Shown piece after piece: positions 1 to 5,575 of a stretch of 7,574 bases of DNA (position 1 is its first letter; each line of letters starts with the position of its first letter). A program made the position numbers and the translations under genes. Origin of the DNA: Candidatus Zixiibacteriota bacterium. Its GTDB lineage: Bacteria; Zixibacteria; MSB-5A5; GN15; PGXB01. The DNA lies in NCBI GenBank assembly GCA_026397495.1, contig JAPLUS010000380.1:1-7574 (forward strand), written 5' to 3'. The notes below the pieces were generated by a model. That model was given only the letters and a program-made list of their open reading frames with translations, did no database searches and was not told the DNA's origin.

Positions 1-5
1 AGGGA

Positions 6-25
6 ATTTCGACCTGCGAAAACTG
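6..25 (+). repeat. 20-base repeat module (CGACCTGCGAAAACTG core), left copy
   Basis: ATTTCGACCTGCGAAAACTG, identical to 1750-1769. The flanks beyond it are also similar (CGCGCACAATGTAAAAGG here, CGCGTACAATATAGAAAGG there), so the related unit is nearer 45 bases. Confidence 0.85.
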
Positions 26-46
26 CCGCGCACAATGTAAAAGGAT

Positions 47-79
47 GTCGGAATTTCGGAACCGCGACCTACGAAAACT
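47..79 (+). repeat. 33-base direct repeat, left copy
   Basis: Starts GTCGGAATTTCGGAACC and ends with CGACCTACGAAAACT. It matches 1532-1564 at 32 of 33 positions by eye (the difference is G/A in the CCGCGACC / CCACGACC part). The two copies bracket the two - strand genes. Confidence 0.85.
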
Positions 80-111
80 CTGCTCAACTCGAAATTTGGT
101 ATGGTGGTGGA

Positions 112-136
112 ATATAGGTATTTTTTATCCCTATAT
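112..136 (-). other. Weak AT-rich hairpin just downstream of the small gene
   Basis: ATATAGG (112-118) and CCTATAT (130-136) form a 7-bp stem around an 11-base A/T loop, starting 8 bases after the stop codon of the 72-residue gene in its reading direction. It could end that transcript, but no clear T run follows, so a terminator call would be weak. Confidence 0.3.
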
Positions 137-144
137 GCGACGCT

Positions 145-363
145 TTAAAGCATATTATAGCGAATAAAGGCAGCCAAAATATATGGGAAGACATTAGGAG
201 GGCAGAGAATTTTTCGATGACCGTTTTTTGGCCTATTCCAAGCCCTTCTAAGCGGGATGTTACAAATTTCTTTCGCGTGAGCAATCCAGCAGGTATGAGA
301 GATTTTGATTTGTCTATAAGTGGTCGTTGTAATCCAATCAGAAATTTCTTGATAAGTAGCCAT
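145..363 (-). CDS. Conserved small protein of unknown function (TCWIAHAKE / RRAWNR / CPP family)
   Basis: A 72-residue reading frame with no signal peptide or membrane span. Its ATG (363-361) follows a strong GGAGGG Shine-Dalgarno about 7 bases upstream on the - strand, which decides the start and favours this frame over a longer overlapping one. Three blocks stand out: TCWIAHAKE at residues 24-32, IPLRRAWNR at 36-44 and a CPP triplet at 54-56, before a hydrophobic end with RYNML. From memory this matches a widespread family of about 70-residue bacterial proteins of the form KTCWIAHVKE...RRAWNR...PCPP...HFGMI; no function is known to me. The usual KYGF-like stretch before TCWIAH is degenerate here (TTTTYRQIKIS). 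The conserved Cys, Trp, His and Arg residues would suit nucleic-acid or metal binding, but that is speculation. It lies 278 bases downstream of the YaaA-like gene on the same strand. Confidence 0.7.
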   Translation of the reverse strand: MATYQEISDWITTTTYRQIKISHTCWIAHAKEICNIPLRRAWNRPKNGHRKILCPPNVFPYILAAFIRYNML

Positions 364-498
364 AATTTAGCCCTCCATTTATATTGATTGTTTCTCGCCA
401 ATGAAATATTCAGTGTCATGCCTTACAATTTATTGTATTAAATTATGGTCAGAAAATTACAGAAAATCTTTATAAATCCATCCTTTTGGCTATAGTAG

Positions 499-504
499 AT
501 TATA
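499..504 (-). promoter_or_regulatory. Possible -10 element for the 72-residue gene
   Basis: The - strand reads TATAAT here, about 135 bases before the ATG at 363. No convincing -35 lies 16-18 bases upstream, so the call rests on the -10 box alone. The rest of the 364-641 gap shows no gene on either strand. Confidence 0.25.
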
Positions 505-641
505 AAATGTTCAAAATTGGCACCAGTGCTTGCGATGCTGGAATTAAAGGCAAGATTATTATGGGCCGATCACAGGTATGGCTAGCTGCAGGGAAAAACT
601 TGCGAAACTAACGAATATCAAGCTGTTATTGGGATGCTTCG

Positions 642-1343
642 CTAGCACGACCTATAATCATAAACGAGATTGCCAACCTGTTGCGGCGAAGGGAGAGGAT
701 AAGTGTTGAAAAGATGTCCCTGATTATGTCGCAACAAGTAATCTAGCCACTCGCCGCGTCTATAGGCCGTGGCCCGTCCTGCCCTGTCCTGGAAGACCTG
801 ACAACACCAAATGTTTGGCGGGTGTGCATTCCAATATGGTTTAAATAGATTATGGCATGGTTGACTCAAGAGGCTCCAAATATTTGTGATAGAATTATTA
901 TTAACATAATTTGCCAGTTCATTGTGAATATTCTGTGAATGCCAATAATCGCCTATAGTGTTGACACCTGGTAATCCATTATCATGTAGGTCCATTTCAT
1001 AATTTTTTATTCCTTCATTGATTTGGATCAAACCATAGAAACTTGACACGATTAGGATATGAATGCCAGGATTATTTAACTTGCCGGTGACAACGTTCTG
1101 AATAGCGCTGCCAGCTCTTTTGAAAAACCCGCCATTATATAGAGCATATGCAGGAGTAAGCACGGCCATTCCATTGAGAATTCCATTATTGTTTGGCGGA
1201 ATGCCTGATAAGGGCGGGGCATTTTGCACCAGAGTATGCAAAATATTTCTCATCATTTGTAGATTTCCGATCGGCGGAATAAACTGGCCGCCTCCGCTCG
1301 GATTTTTACTCTTCTCACAAGGTACTAATATTAGTATGCACAT
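642..1343 (-). CDS. YaaA / DUF6884-like protein (CxKxK-type)
   Basis: A 233-residue soluble protein. It begins with a hydrophobic strand and the motif VPCEKSK (residues 7-13), then TPAYALYNGGFF (63-74), a strand plus turn IVSSFYGLI (98-106) and an acidic/aromatic stretch ending NYEMDL (114-119), followed by a Trp and a helical region. This succession, CxKxK then an A-x-x-L-Y-x-G segment then (S)xxYGL then YxxxM/L, resembles the YaaA peroxide-stress family (PF03883) and related DUF6884-type proteins, some of which sit near DNA-modification genes. The exact family and the reaction are not certain. ATG at 1343 is chosen because the - strand carries AAGGGGGTGA right before it; a GTG at 1349 lies within that Shine-Dalgarno. 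The C-terminal third (Trp, Cys and Arg rich) is unfamiliar. The gene is one of two in a block bounded by near-identical direct repeats, which suggests acquired DNA. Confidence 0.6.
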   Translation of the reverse strand: MCILILVPCEKSKNPSGGGQFIPPIGNLQMMRNILHTLVQNAPPLSGIPPNNNGILNGMAVLTPAYALYNGGFFKRAGSAIQNVVTGKLNNPGIHILIVSSFYGLIQINEGIKNYEMDLHDNGLPGVNTIGDYWHSQNIHNELANYVNNNSITNIWSLLSQPCHNLFKPYWNAHPPNIWCCQVFQDRAGRATAYRRGEWLDYLLRHNQGHLFNTYPLPSPQQVGNLVYDYRSC

Positions 1344-1386
1344 TATCACCCCCTTGGTTTGGCAATAGACAAATGTATTGCTAAAG

Positions 1387-1392
1387 ATTATA
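1387..1392 (-). promoter_or_regulatory. Probable -10 element of the YaaA-like gene
   Basis: A perfect TATAAT on the - strand lies 44 bases before the ATG at 1343, giving a short leader of roughly 37 bases that holds the strong Shine-Dalgarno. The -35 region 17-18 bases upstream (TATAAG/TTATAA) is poor, so an activator or a weak promoter is possible. Confidence 0.4.
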
Positions 1393-1505
1393 TCGGCAGA
1401 TATGGATTTCTTATAAGGTAATAATATTGGTGTGACAGGTATCGGTTAATCCGGTAAGCGATCCAACGGATGGGATTAAGCATTAGTACTGATATGCCGG
1501 GGATG

Positions 1506-1539
1506 CTGTCGGGTTTCTCATTCCGACAGGAGTCGGAAT
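1506..1539. repeat. Two mutually exclusive hairpins
   Basis: CTGTCGG (1506-1512) can pair with CCGACAG (1523-1529), or ATTCCGAC (1520-1527) can pair with GTCGGAAT (1532-1539) around an AGGA loop. The second arm belongs to the 33-base repeat. Confidence 0.65.
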
Positions 1540-1564
1540 TTCGGAACCACGACCTACGAAAACT
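1532..1564 (+). repeat. 33-base direct repeat, right copy
   Basis: Second copy of the repeat at 47-79, in the same orientation, with one mismatch. Its first 8 bases also form the right arm of a hairpin with 1520-1527. Confidence 0.85.
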
Positions 1565-1674
1565 GCCACCTGTGAACCTGATCGTTGTATGACCAGTGGG
1601 GCTGACTTCATAGTTATCTCTCATTAATAGAGTTCCGAAGGGTCTTAGGTTTCCCCGCGTTAAGCTGGGAAGGC

Positions 1675-1740
1675 GTGACCCTGCGGCATAAGAACGCGCG
1701 GGGTCACACCTCGCACTTCGTGCTCGGCAAGACCCCGCGC
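1675..1740. repeat. Long nested palindrome
   Basis: GCGCGGGGTC (1696-1705) pairs perfectly with GACCCCGCGC (1731-1740) and encloses an inner GCAC-TTC-GTGC hairpin (1713-1723). GTGACCC (1675-1681) can instead pair with GGGTCAC (1701-1707), so two folds compete. Confidence 0.7.
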
Positions 1741-1749
1741 AACTGCAGC

Positions 1750-1769
1750 ATTTCGACCTGCGAAAACTG
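1750..1769 (+). repeat. 20-base repeat module, right copy
   Basis: Identical to 6-25. Degenerate relatives of the CGACCT core occur at 65-79, 1550-1565, 1838-1845 and 1888-1903, which makes six copies in the window. Confidence 0.85.
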
Positions 1770-1809
1770 GGTCGCGTACAATATAGAAAGGATATCGGGT
1801 TTCTCATTC

Positions 1810-1824
1810 TTCGCCTGCGGCGAA
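1810..1824. repeat. Short hairpin TTCGCC-TGC-GGCGAA
   Basis: A 6-bp perfect stem with a 3-base loop, placed between two CATTC/TCATTC phrases inside the repeat cluster. Confidence 0.6.
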
Positions 1825-1920
1825 TCATTCGGAACCGCGACCTACTCTACTCGCCGCGGCGGACTGACGGCGCCGGGGGGTAAATCTCGACCTATGACAT
1901 CTGCCGCGCACGAAAATCAT

Positions 1921-1944
1921 CGCAAAACCCTTCGGGATTTTGCG
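1921..1944. repeat. 10-bp hairpin with TTC loop
   Basis: CGCAAAACCC (1921-1930) pairs with GGG (1934-1936) and TTTTGCG (1938-1944), with one bulged A at 1937. The T-rich right arm is internal to the stem, so it is not a standard terminator. Confidence 0.65.
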
Positions 1945-1992
1945 CTACATTTTGACTGGCAGTGTGCTCCATTACAAGGGGAAAAAATATTT

Positions 1993-2030
1993 GTTCCGCG
2001 GCGGAACCGCAAGACTCCGTCTGGGGTTCC
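1993..2030. repeat. Pair of overlapping hairpins
   Basis: GTTCCG-CGG-CGGAAC occupies 1993-2007. Its right arm overlaps GGAACC (2003-2008), which can pair with GGTTCC (2025-2030) over an inner AGAC-TCC-GTCT stem (2012-2022). Confidence 0.65.
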
Positions 2031-2061
2031 GCCCTACCGTGTTGGAGGATGGCGCAAGTGC

Positions 2062-2075
2062 AGGGCTCGTGCCCT
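2062..2075. repeat. Short hairpin AGGGC-TCGT-GCCCT
   Basis: A 5-bp perfect stem with a 4-base loop; the last palindrome before the AT-rich leader of the tRNA-Thr/tuf operon. Confidence 0.55.
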
Positions 2076-2080
2076 ACTAG

Positions 2081-2332
2081 ACTCCATTCTTATTTATTGC
2101 ATGAGGGGGCTTTTGAAAATTGCCGCAAAATTCCACTTGCGAAAGCTATACTAGGACTAAATCTGTGAAAAATTAAGAATTCGTAAAAAATGTATAAATT
2201 TTGGGCAAATCGCTAAAGTATTGCCGTAACCTGCCGAATACTATAAAGTTAAAGATAGTTTCTCTCTTGACATTAAGTCTCAATTTGTTTCGATAGAAAT
2301 GGCTCTTAAAAATTTGGAATTTGAAATACTTC
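2081..2332 (+). other. AT-rich upstream region of the tRNA-Thr/tuf operon
   Basis: No credible gene or RNA is visible. A TTGACA at 2267-2272 has only a poor -10 17-18 bases later, and TATAAA at 2242-2247 follows a TTGCCG at a short 15-base spacing. Both are possible accessory promoters upstream of the better one at 2333-2360. Confidence 0.4.
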
Positions 2333-2360
2333 TTGACTAGTTTATTGCGCCCTTTATATT
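2333..2360 (+). promoter_or_regulatory. Main candidate promoter of the tRNA-Thr/tuf operon
   Basis: TTGACT (2333-2338), a 16-base spacer and TATATT (2355-2360), each one base from consensus. Transcription would start near 2367, about 48 bases before the tRNA. The strength suits a highly expressed translation operon. Confidence 0.65.
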
Positions 2361-2414
2361 TAGGGTTTGCCTGATGGGTGGGGTGTGCCTATTTTGGGAC
2401 TGGAAATGAATTAG

Positions 2415-2487
2415 GCCCAAGTAGCTCAGTTGGTAGAGCACGTCCTTGGTAAGGACGAGGTCATCAGTTCAATCCTGATCTTGGGCT
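2415..2487 (+). tRNA. tRNA-Thr (anticodon GGT)
   Basis: A full cloverleaf can be drawn: acceptor GCCCAAG pairs with CTTGGGC; the D arm contains AGCTCAGTTGGTAGAGC; the anticodon stem CGTCC/GGACG holds the loop TTGGTAA, anticodon GGT; the T arm is ATCAG-TTCAATC-CTGAT. The discriminator is T and CCA is not encoded, so it must be added enzymatically. A Thr tRNA directly before tuf is a common bacterial arrangement; both are probably cut from one transcript. Confidence 0.95.
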
Positions 2488-2519
2488 GTTAGAAATTTTT
2501 GGCGGAGGAATTCGCAGTT

Positions 2520-3568
2520 ATGGCGAAGGAGAAATTTATAAGGACGAAGCCGCATGTGAATGTCGGGACGATTGGTCATGTTGATCATGGGAAGACGACC
2601 TTGACGGCGGCGATGACGATGGTATTGAGTCGTCGGGGATTGTCGTCGGTTCGGACGTTTGACTAGCGGTTTTGGTGGTGAGTGCGTCGGATGGTCCGAT
2701 GCCTCAGACGCGGGAGCATATTTTATTGGCCCGTCAGGTTGGGGTTCCTTATATAGAGGTTTATATGAATAAAGTGGATATGGTTGATGATCCGGAGTTG
2801 CTGGATTTGGTTGAATTGGAGGTTCGGGATCTTTTGACGAAGTATCAATTTCCTGGGGATGAGATTCCGGTGATACGGGGGAGTGCCTTGCAGGCGATGG
2901 TGGCTGGGGCGAAGGCTGATGTTAAGGATGATCCTGCGTTCAAGTCGATTTATGAATTATTGAAGGCGTTGGATGAGTATATACCGGTGTCGAAGCGGGA
3001 TATTGACAAGCCGTTTTTGATGCCGATTGAGGATGTTTTTTCGATAACGGGTCGTGGGACGGTTGGGACGGGTCGGATTGAGCGGGGTCAGGTAAAGATA
3101 AGTGATGAGGTTGAGGTGGTTGGTATCCGTGCGACGCGCAAGTCGGTTTGCACGGGGGTGGAGATGTTTCGGAAGATAATGGAATCGGGTCAGGCTGGGG
3201 ACAACGTGGGGATATTGCTTCGCGGGGTAGAGAAGGATGATTTGGAGCGGGGGATGGTTTTGGCGAAGCCGGGGTCGATTACACCGCACACGAAGTTTAA
3301 GGCGGAAGTATATGTTTTGAGTAAGGAAGAGGGTGGTCGTCACACGCCGTTTTTCAACGGTTATCGGCCGCAGTTTTATTTTCGGACGACGGATGTGACG
3401 GGGGTAGTGAAGTTATCGGCTGGGGTTGAGATGATAATGCCTGGTGATAATACGCAGATGGAAGTGGAGTTGATTATGCCGATCGCGATGGAGAAGGAAT
3501 TGCGCTTTGCCATTCGTGAGGGCGGCCGGACTGTCGGCGCCGGCGTCATCGGCGAAATAATAGAATAA
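2520..3568 (+). pseudogene. tuf: Elongation factor Tu, broken by an internal deletion and frameshift
   Basis: EF-Tu normally delivers aminoacyl-tRNA to the ribosome as a GTPase of about 395 residues. Here ATG at 2520, 11 bases after a GGAGG, opens a frame that follows EF-Tu residues 1-48 without gaps, including the P-loop GHVDHGKT, then hits TAG at 2664-2666. The match resumes in another frame at 2666 ([19 protein letters not shown]. coli residue 102 onward) and continues to the normal C-terminus at 3568, with the G4 motif NKVD, the G5 motif SAL, and domains 2 and 3 intact. Residues 49-101 are missing: switch I (RGITI), DCPGH and switch II. Net loss is about 157 bases, not a multiple of three, so no active GTPase can be made. 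Two further changes look damaging: PYIEVYMNK has Glu where Val/Ile is usual, and GTVGTG has Gly where GTVVTG is usual. Codon use shifts near 3482. Either a decayed copy with another tuf elsewhere, or an assembly gap. Confidence 0.85.
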
Positions 3569-3594
3569 AAATATTAAGGTGAGAGAATACTAAA

Positions 3595-3747
3595 ATGCCC
3601 AGAGAGCAAATAGCCCTAGCGTGCGGAGAATGCAAACGGCGTAATTATAATACCGCCAAGAATAAAAAAACGCACCCGGAACGGGTGGAATATAAAAAAT
3701 ACTGTCCTTTTTGCAATAAGCATACGGCCCATAAGGAGACCAGGTAG
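3595..3747 (+). CDS. rpmG: 50S ribosomal protein L33 (zinc-binding form)
   Basis: A 50-residue basic protein, full length for L33, starting [10 protein letters not shown] and ending HTAHKETR. Cys10-x2-Cys13 and Cys37-x2-Cys40 form the zinc ribbon of the C+ paralogue type, so it probably needs zinc. AAGGTGA (3576-3582) lies upstream of the ATG with a rather long 12-base spacing. It is 26 bases after tuf and just before tRNA-Trp, the standard place for rpmG in this cluster. In bacteria that carry both zinc and zinc-free L33, the zinc-free one is Zur-controlled; no Zur-like site is evident here. Too short to stand out in a length-filtered gene search, but the match is clear. Confidence 0.95.
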   Translation: MPREQIALACGECKRRNYNTAKNKKTHPERVEYKKYCPFCNKHTAHKETR

Positions 3748-3766
3748 GAGCGGATTAAAAATTAAC

Positions 3767-3840
3767 AGGCCAGTAGCTCCAACGGCTAGAGCGCCGGTCT
3801 CCAAAACCGGAAGCTGGGGGTTCGAATCCCTCCTGGCCTG
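3767..3840 (+). tRNA. tRNA-Trp (anticodon CCA)
   Basis: Acceptor AGGCCAG pairs with CTGGCCT; the anticodon stem CCGGT/ACCGG holds loop CTCCAAA, anticodon CCA; the T arm is GGGGG-TTCGAAT-CCCTC with one G-U pair. The discriminator is G, as expected for bacterial tRNA-Trp, and CCA is not encoded. It lies between rpmG and secE, its usual site in this operon. Confidence 0.95.
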
Positions 3841-3869
3841 CTGACAGTTAAAGCATGAAGGTATAAAAG

Positions 3870-4055
3870 ATGTTTGGCAAAGTTGTAACATATTTTAAGG
3901 AAGTAAGAGCCGAGCTCGGCAAGGTTACTTGGCCGACCAGAAGGGAGCTTATCGGCTCTACGGTCGTTACTATCGTGGTTACCTTGATAGTCTCGGTTTT
4001 TATCGGTATAGTTGACAGACTCTTAACCCTGGCCACCAGAACCATTTTTGGATAA
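3870..4055 (+). CDS. secE: Preprotein translocase subunit SecE
   Basis: A 61-residue inner-membrane protein, the short single-span form found in most bacteria outside the enterobacteria. Residues 1-27 make the amphipathic cytoplasmic helix with the conserved EVRAELGKVTWPTRREL pattern; residues 30-52 (TVVTIVVTLIVSVFIGIVD) are the membrane span. It clamps SecY in the SecYEG channel. GAAGG at 3857-3861 lies 8 bases before the ATG. The gene follows tRNA-Trp by 29 bases and its stop codon is 7 bases before the chosen nusG start, so the two are translated from one message and may be coupled. Confidence 0.95.
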   Translation: MFGKVVTYFKEVRAELGKVTWPTRRELIGSTVVTIVVTLIVSVFIGIVDRLLTLATRTIFG

Positions 4056-4062
4056 GGAAGAT

Positions 4063-4611
4063 ATGACGATGCCGATGCGTTGGTACGTGGTACATACATA
4101 TTCCGGACATGAGCAAAAAGCGAAAAAATACCTGGAATCAGGCATCGTAACAGCCGGTCTGGAAAGCAAGTTCGGCCGGATTACGATCCCCACGGAGCAG
4201 GTAACAGAAATGAAACAGGGGAAAAGGTCAACTTCGACTCGAAAATTCCTGCCCAGTTATATTTTAGTTGAGATGGAACTCGACCGCGAGACGCAAAATC
4301 TGGTCATCTCGACTCCGAGCATCACGAATTTTGTCGGAGCGGCTGGTAAGCCGCATCCCTTGCTGGAAGCCGAAGTGGAGCGAATTACCGGCCAGATCGA
4401 TCGTTCTCGGACAGCCGAGCCGACTGATATGCCATATCAAGCCGGCGATCCGGTTAAAGTCATTGATGGTCCTTTCGCTGACTTCTCAGGTTTTGTCAGT
4501 GAAGTCAATTTGGAAAGGAAAAAAATCAAAGTGATGGTGTCAATATTCGGACGACCAACTCCGGTGGAATTGGATTTCCTGCAGATAGAACCCGTCAGAC
4601 AAAAGTTTTAG
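4063..4611 (+). CDS. nusG: Transcription termination/antitermination factor NusG
   Basis: 182 residues, matching the usual length. The NGN domain begins RWYVVHTYSGHE (6-17) and includes KFLPSYILVEM (61-71), the surface that binds the RNA polymerase clamp; the KOW domain has GDPVKVIDGPFADFSG (128-143) and ends with SIFGRPTPVELDF (160-172). NusG speeds elongation and links polymerase to Rho or to ribosomal protein S10. The start is ambiguous: TTG at 4048 would overlap secE, while ATGs at 4063, 4069 and 4075 are all in frame. 4063 is preferred because AAGGA (4054-4058) lies just before it, though 4069 has equally good spacing. Nothing unusual in the protein. Confidence 0.95.
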   Translation: MTMPMRWYVVHTYSGHEQKAKKYLESGIVTAGLESKFGRITIPTEQVTEMKQGKRSTSTRKFLPSYILVEMELDRETQNLVISTPSITNFVGAAGKPHPLLEAEVERITGQIDRSRTAEPTDMPYQAGDPVKVIDGPFADFSGFVSEVNLERKKIKVMVSIFGRPTPVELDFLQIEPVRQKF

Positions 4612-4642
4612 AAAACGTATTTGAACATTTGGAGATAAAAAA

Positions 4643-4852
4643 TTGGCAAAGAAAGTTCAGACGACAATAAAGCTGCAAATTCCAGCTGGTAGTGCTAATC
4701 CGGCGCCACCGGTCGGCCCGGCTCTGGGTCAGAATGGCGTTAACATAATGGAATTCTGCAAAGCTTTTAATGCTCAAACACAACACCTTGGCGGTATTAT
4801 AACACCGGTGGTTATTACCGTCTATGTGGACAAATCATTGCAGGGAGAATAG
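4643..4852 (+). CDS. rplK: 50S ribosomal protein L11, truncated: N-terminal domain only
   Basis: L11 is normally about 141 residues: an N-terminal domain that contacts release factors, RelA and the GTPase centre, and a C-terminal domain that grips 23S rRNA. Here only 69 codons remain. Residues 2-65 align without interruption to full-length L11, with [19 protein letters not shown] (20-38) and [11 protein letters not shown] (55-65). Where the family goes on with F-T-F-x-T-K-T-P-P, this sequence reads LQGE and stops at TAG (4850-4852), 6 bases before rplA. The whole rRNA-binding domain (about 73 residues, 220 bases) is absent and no remnant lies in another frame, because rplA starts at once. The TTG start at 4643 has GGAG at 4631-4634. 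L11-less mutants are viable but slow in some bacteria, so real loss is conceivable; an assembly deletion is at least as likely. Confidence 0.85.
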   Translation: MAKKVQTTIKLQIPAGSANPAPPVGPALGQNGVNIMEFCKAFNAQTQHLGGIITPVVITVYVDKSLQGE

Positions 4853-4858
4853 GAGATT

Positions 4859-5563
4859 ATGTATCATTCAAAAAGGTACCAGGCCTACCACGAGAAGGTT
4901 GACCGGACACGCCGCTATCCTCTTGAAGAAGCCATCAAAATAATGAAGGTTAACAGTGCCTGCAAATTTGATGAATCGGTGGAAATGGCTGGTCGCCTTG
5001 GGGTGGATCCAAAACAGGCCGATCAAATGGTTCGCGGAACGGTGTCTCTCCCGCATGGGACCGGCAAAAAAGTCCGCGTTCTGGTTTTTGCGGCCGGCGA
5101 AAAGGAGACGGAGGCCAAAGAGGCGGGTGCCGATTATATCGGCTCCACTGATTTGGTGGAAAAAATTCAGGGGGGATGGCTGGATTTTGACGTCGCGGTT
5201 GCCACTCCCGATATGATGAAAGTTATCGGACGTCTGGGGAAAATCTTGGGTACACGCGGCTTGATGCCTAACCCCAAGGCCGGAACGGTAACCATGGATA
5301 TTGCCAAAACCGTTAAAGAGCTCAAAGCGGGACGTATCGAATACCGGGTTGACCGGCAGGCGAATATTGCGGTTGCAGTTGGCAAAGTTTCTTTTACAGA
5401 GGAAATGCTGGTCGGTAACATAAAAGCTTTTATTGATGCTCTGATTAAAGCCAAACCGGCATCAGCCAAAGGTCAATATGTAAAGAGCCTGTCAATCAGT
5501 TCTACTATGGGAGTTGGTATTAAACTTGACTACCAGTCTCTTCTAACGGAATTGAGGAAGTAA
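4859..5563 (+). CDS. rplA: 50S ribosomal protein L1
   Basis: 234 residues, full length. L1 forms the mobile stalk beside the E site and in many bacteria represses its own rplK-rplA message. Conserved blocks are present: [13 protein letters not shown] (58-70), [15 protein letters not shown] (131-145) and [13 protein letters not shown] (212-224). The N-terminus ([15 protein letters not shown]) is usual in character for L1. The ATG follows AGGAGATT, and this Shine-Dalgarno overlaps the rplK stop, so translation is probably coupled to rplK. If L1 autoregulates here, its target would be in the nusG-rplK gap (4612-4642), which is only 31 bases and shows no obvious L1-site mimic. Confidence 0.97.
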   Translation: MYHSKRYQAYHEKVDRTRRYPLEEAIKIMKVNSACKFDESVEMAGRLGVDPKQADQMVRGTVSLPHGTGKKVRVLVFAAGEKETEAKEAGADYIGSTDLVEKIQGGWLDFDVAVATPDMMKVIGRLGKILGTRGLMPNPKAGTVTMDIAKTVKELKAGRIEYRVDRQANIAVAVGKVSFTEEMLVGNIKAFIDALIKAKPASAKGQYVKSLSISSTMGVGIKLDYQSLLTELRK

Positions 5564-5575
5564 GGGGATCTCAGA

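Larger units (their letters stand above)
1500..2080. repeat. Cluster of small palindromes and repeat modules, no gene
   Basis: About 580 bases built from short inverted repeats interleaved with the CGACCT-type modules and a GGGTTTCTCATTC phrase found twice (near 1511-1523 and 1797-1809). The hairpins are listed separately. Open frames cross this stretch on both strands, but their translations are Arg/Ser/Pro-rich and unlike any protein I know, and their boundaries follow the repeats. The composition and layout resemble the mosaic intergenic repeats (REP/BIME-like or MITE-like) of some bacterial genomes. Confidence 0.7.

Noticed and set aside
84..419. 111-residue open frame on the - strand
   Set aside because: It overlaps the 72-residue gene in another frame, lacks a Shine-Dalgarno of similar quality, and its translation has no conserved pattern.
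47..1564. Insertion sequence
   Set aside because: Neither enclosed gene resembles a transposase, and the flanking repeats are direct, not terminal inverted repeats.
1388..1828. 146-residue open frame on the - strand
   Set aside because: Arg/Ser-rich translation across the palindromic repeats, starting inside a repeat module; not protein-like.
1500..2080. CRISPR array
   Set aside because: Repeat units differ in length, order and sequence, and there are no regular spacers or cas genes.
1675..2154. 159-residue open frame on the + strand
   Set aside because: It begins inside a palindrome and runs through the repeat cluster; no recognizable domain and no Shine-Dalgarno.
2660..2672. Programmed frameshift or readthrough in tuf
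   Set aside because: About 53 conserved residues are missing at the break, so recoding could not restore EF-Tu. No slippery sequence is evident.
2957..3343. 128-residue open frame antisense to tuf
   Set aside because: A by-product of the G/T-rich codon use of tuf; the translation is biased in composition and the sense strand is clearly EF-Tu.
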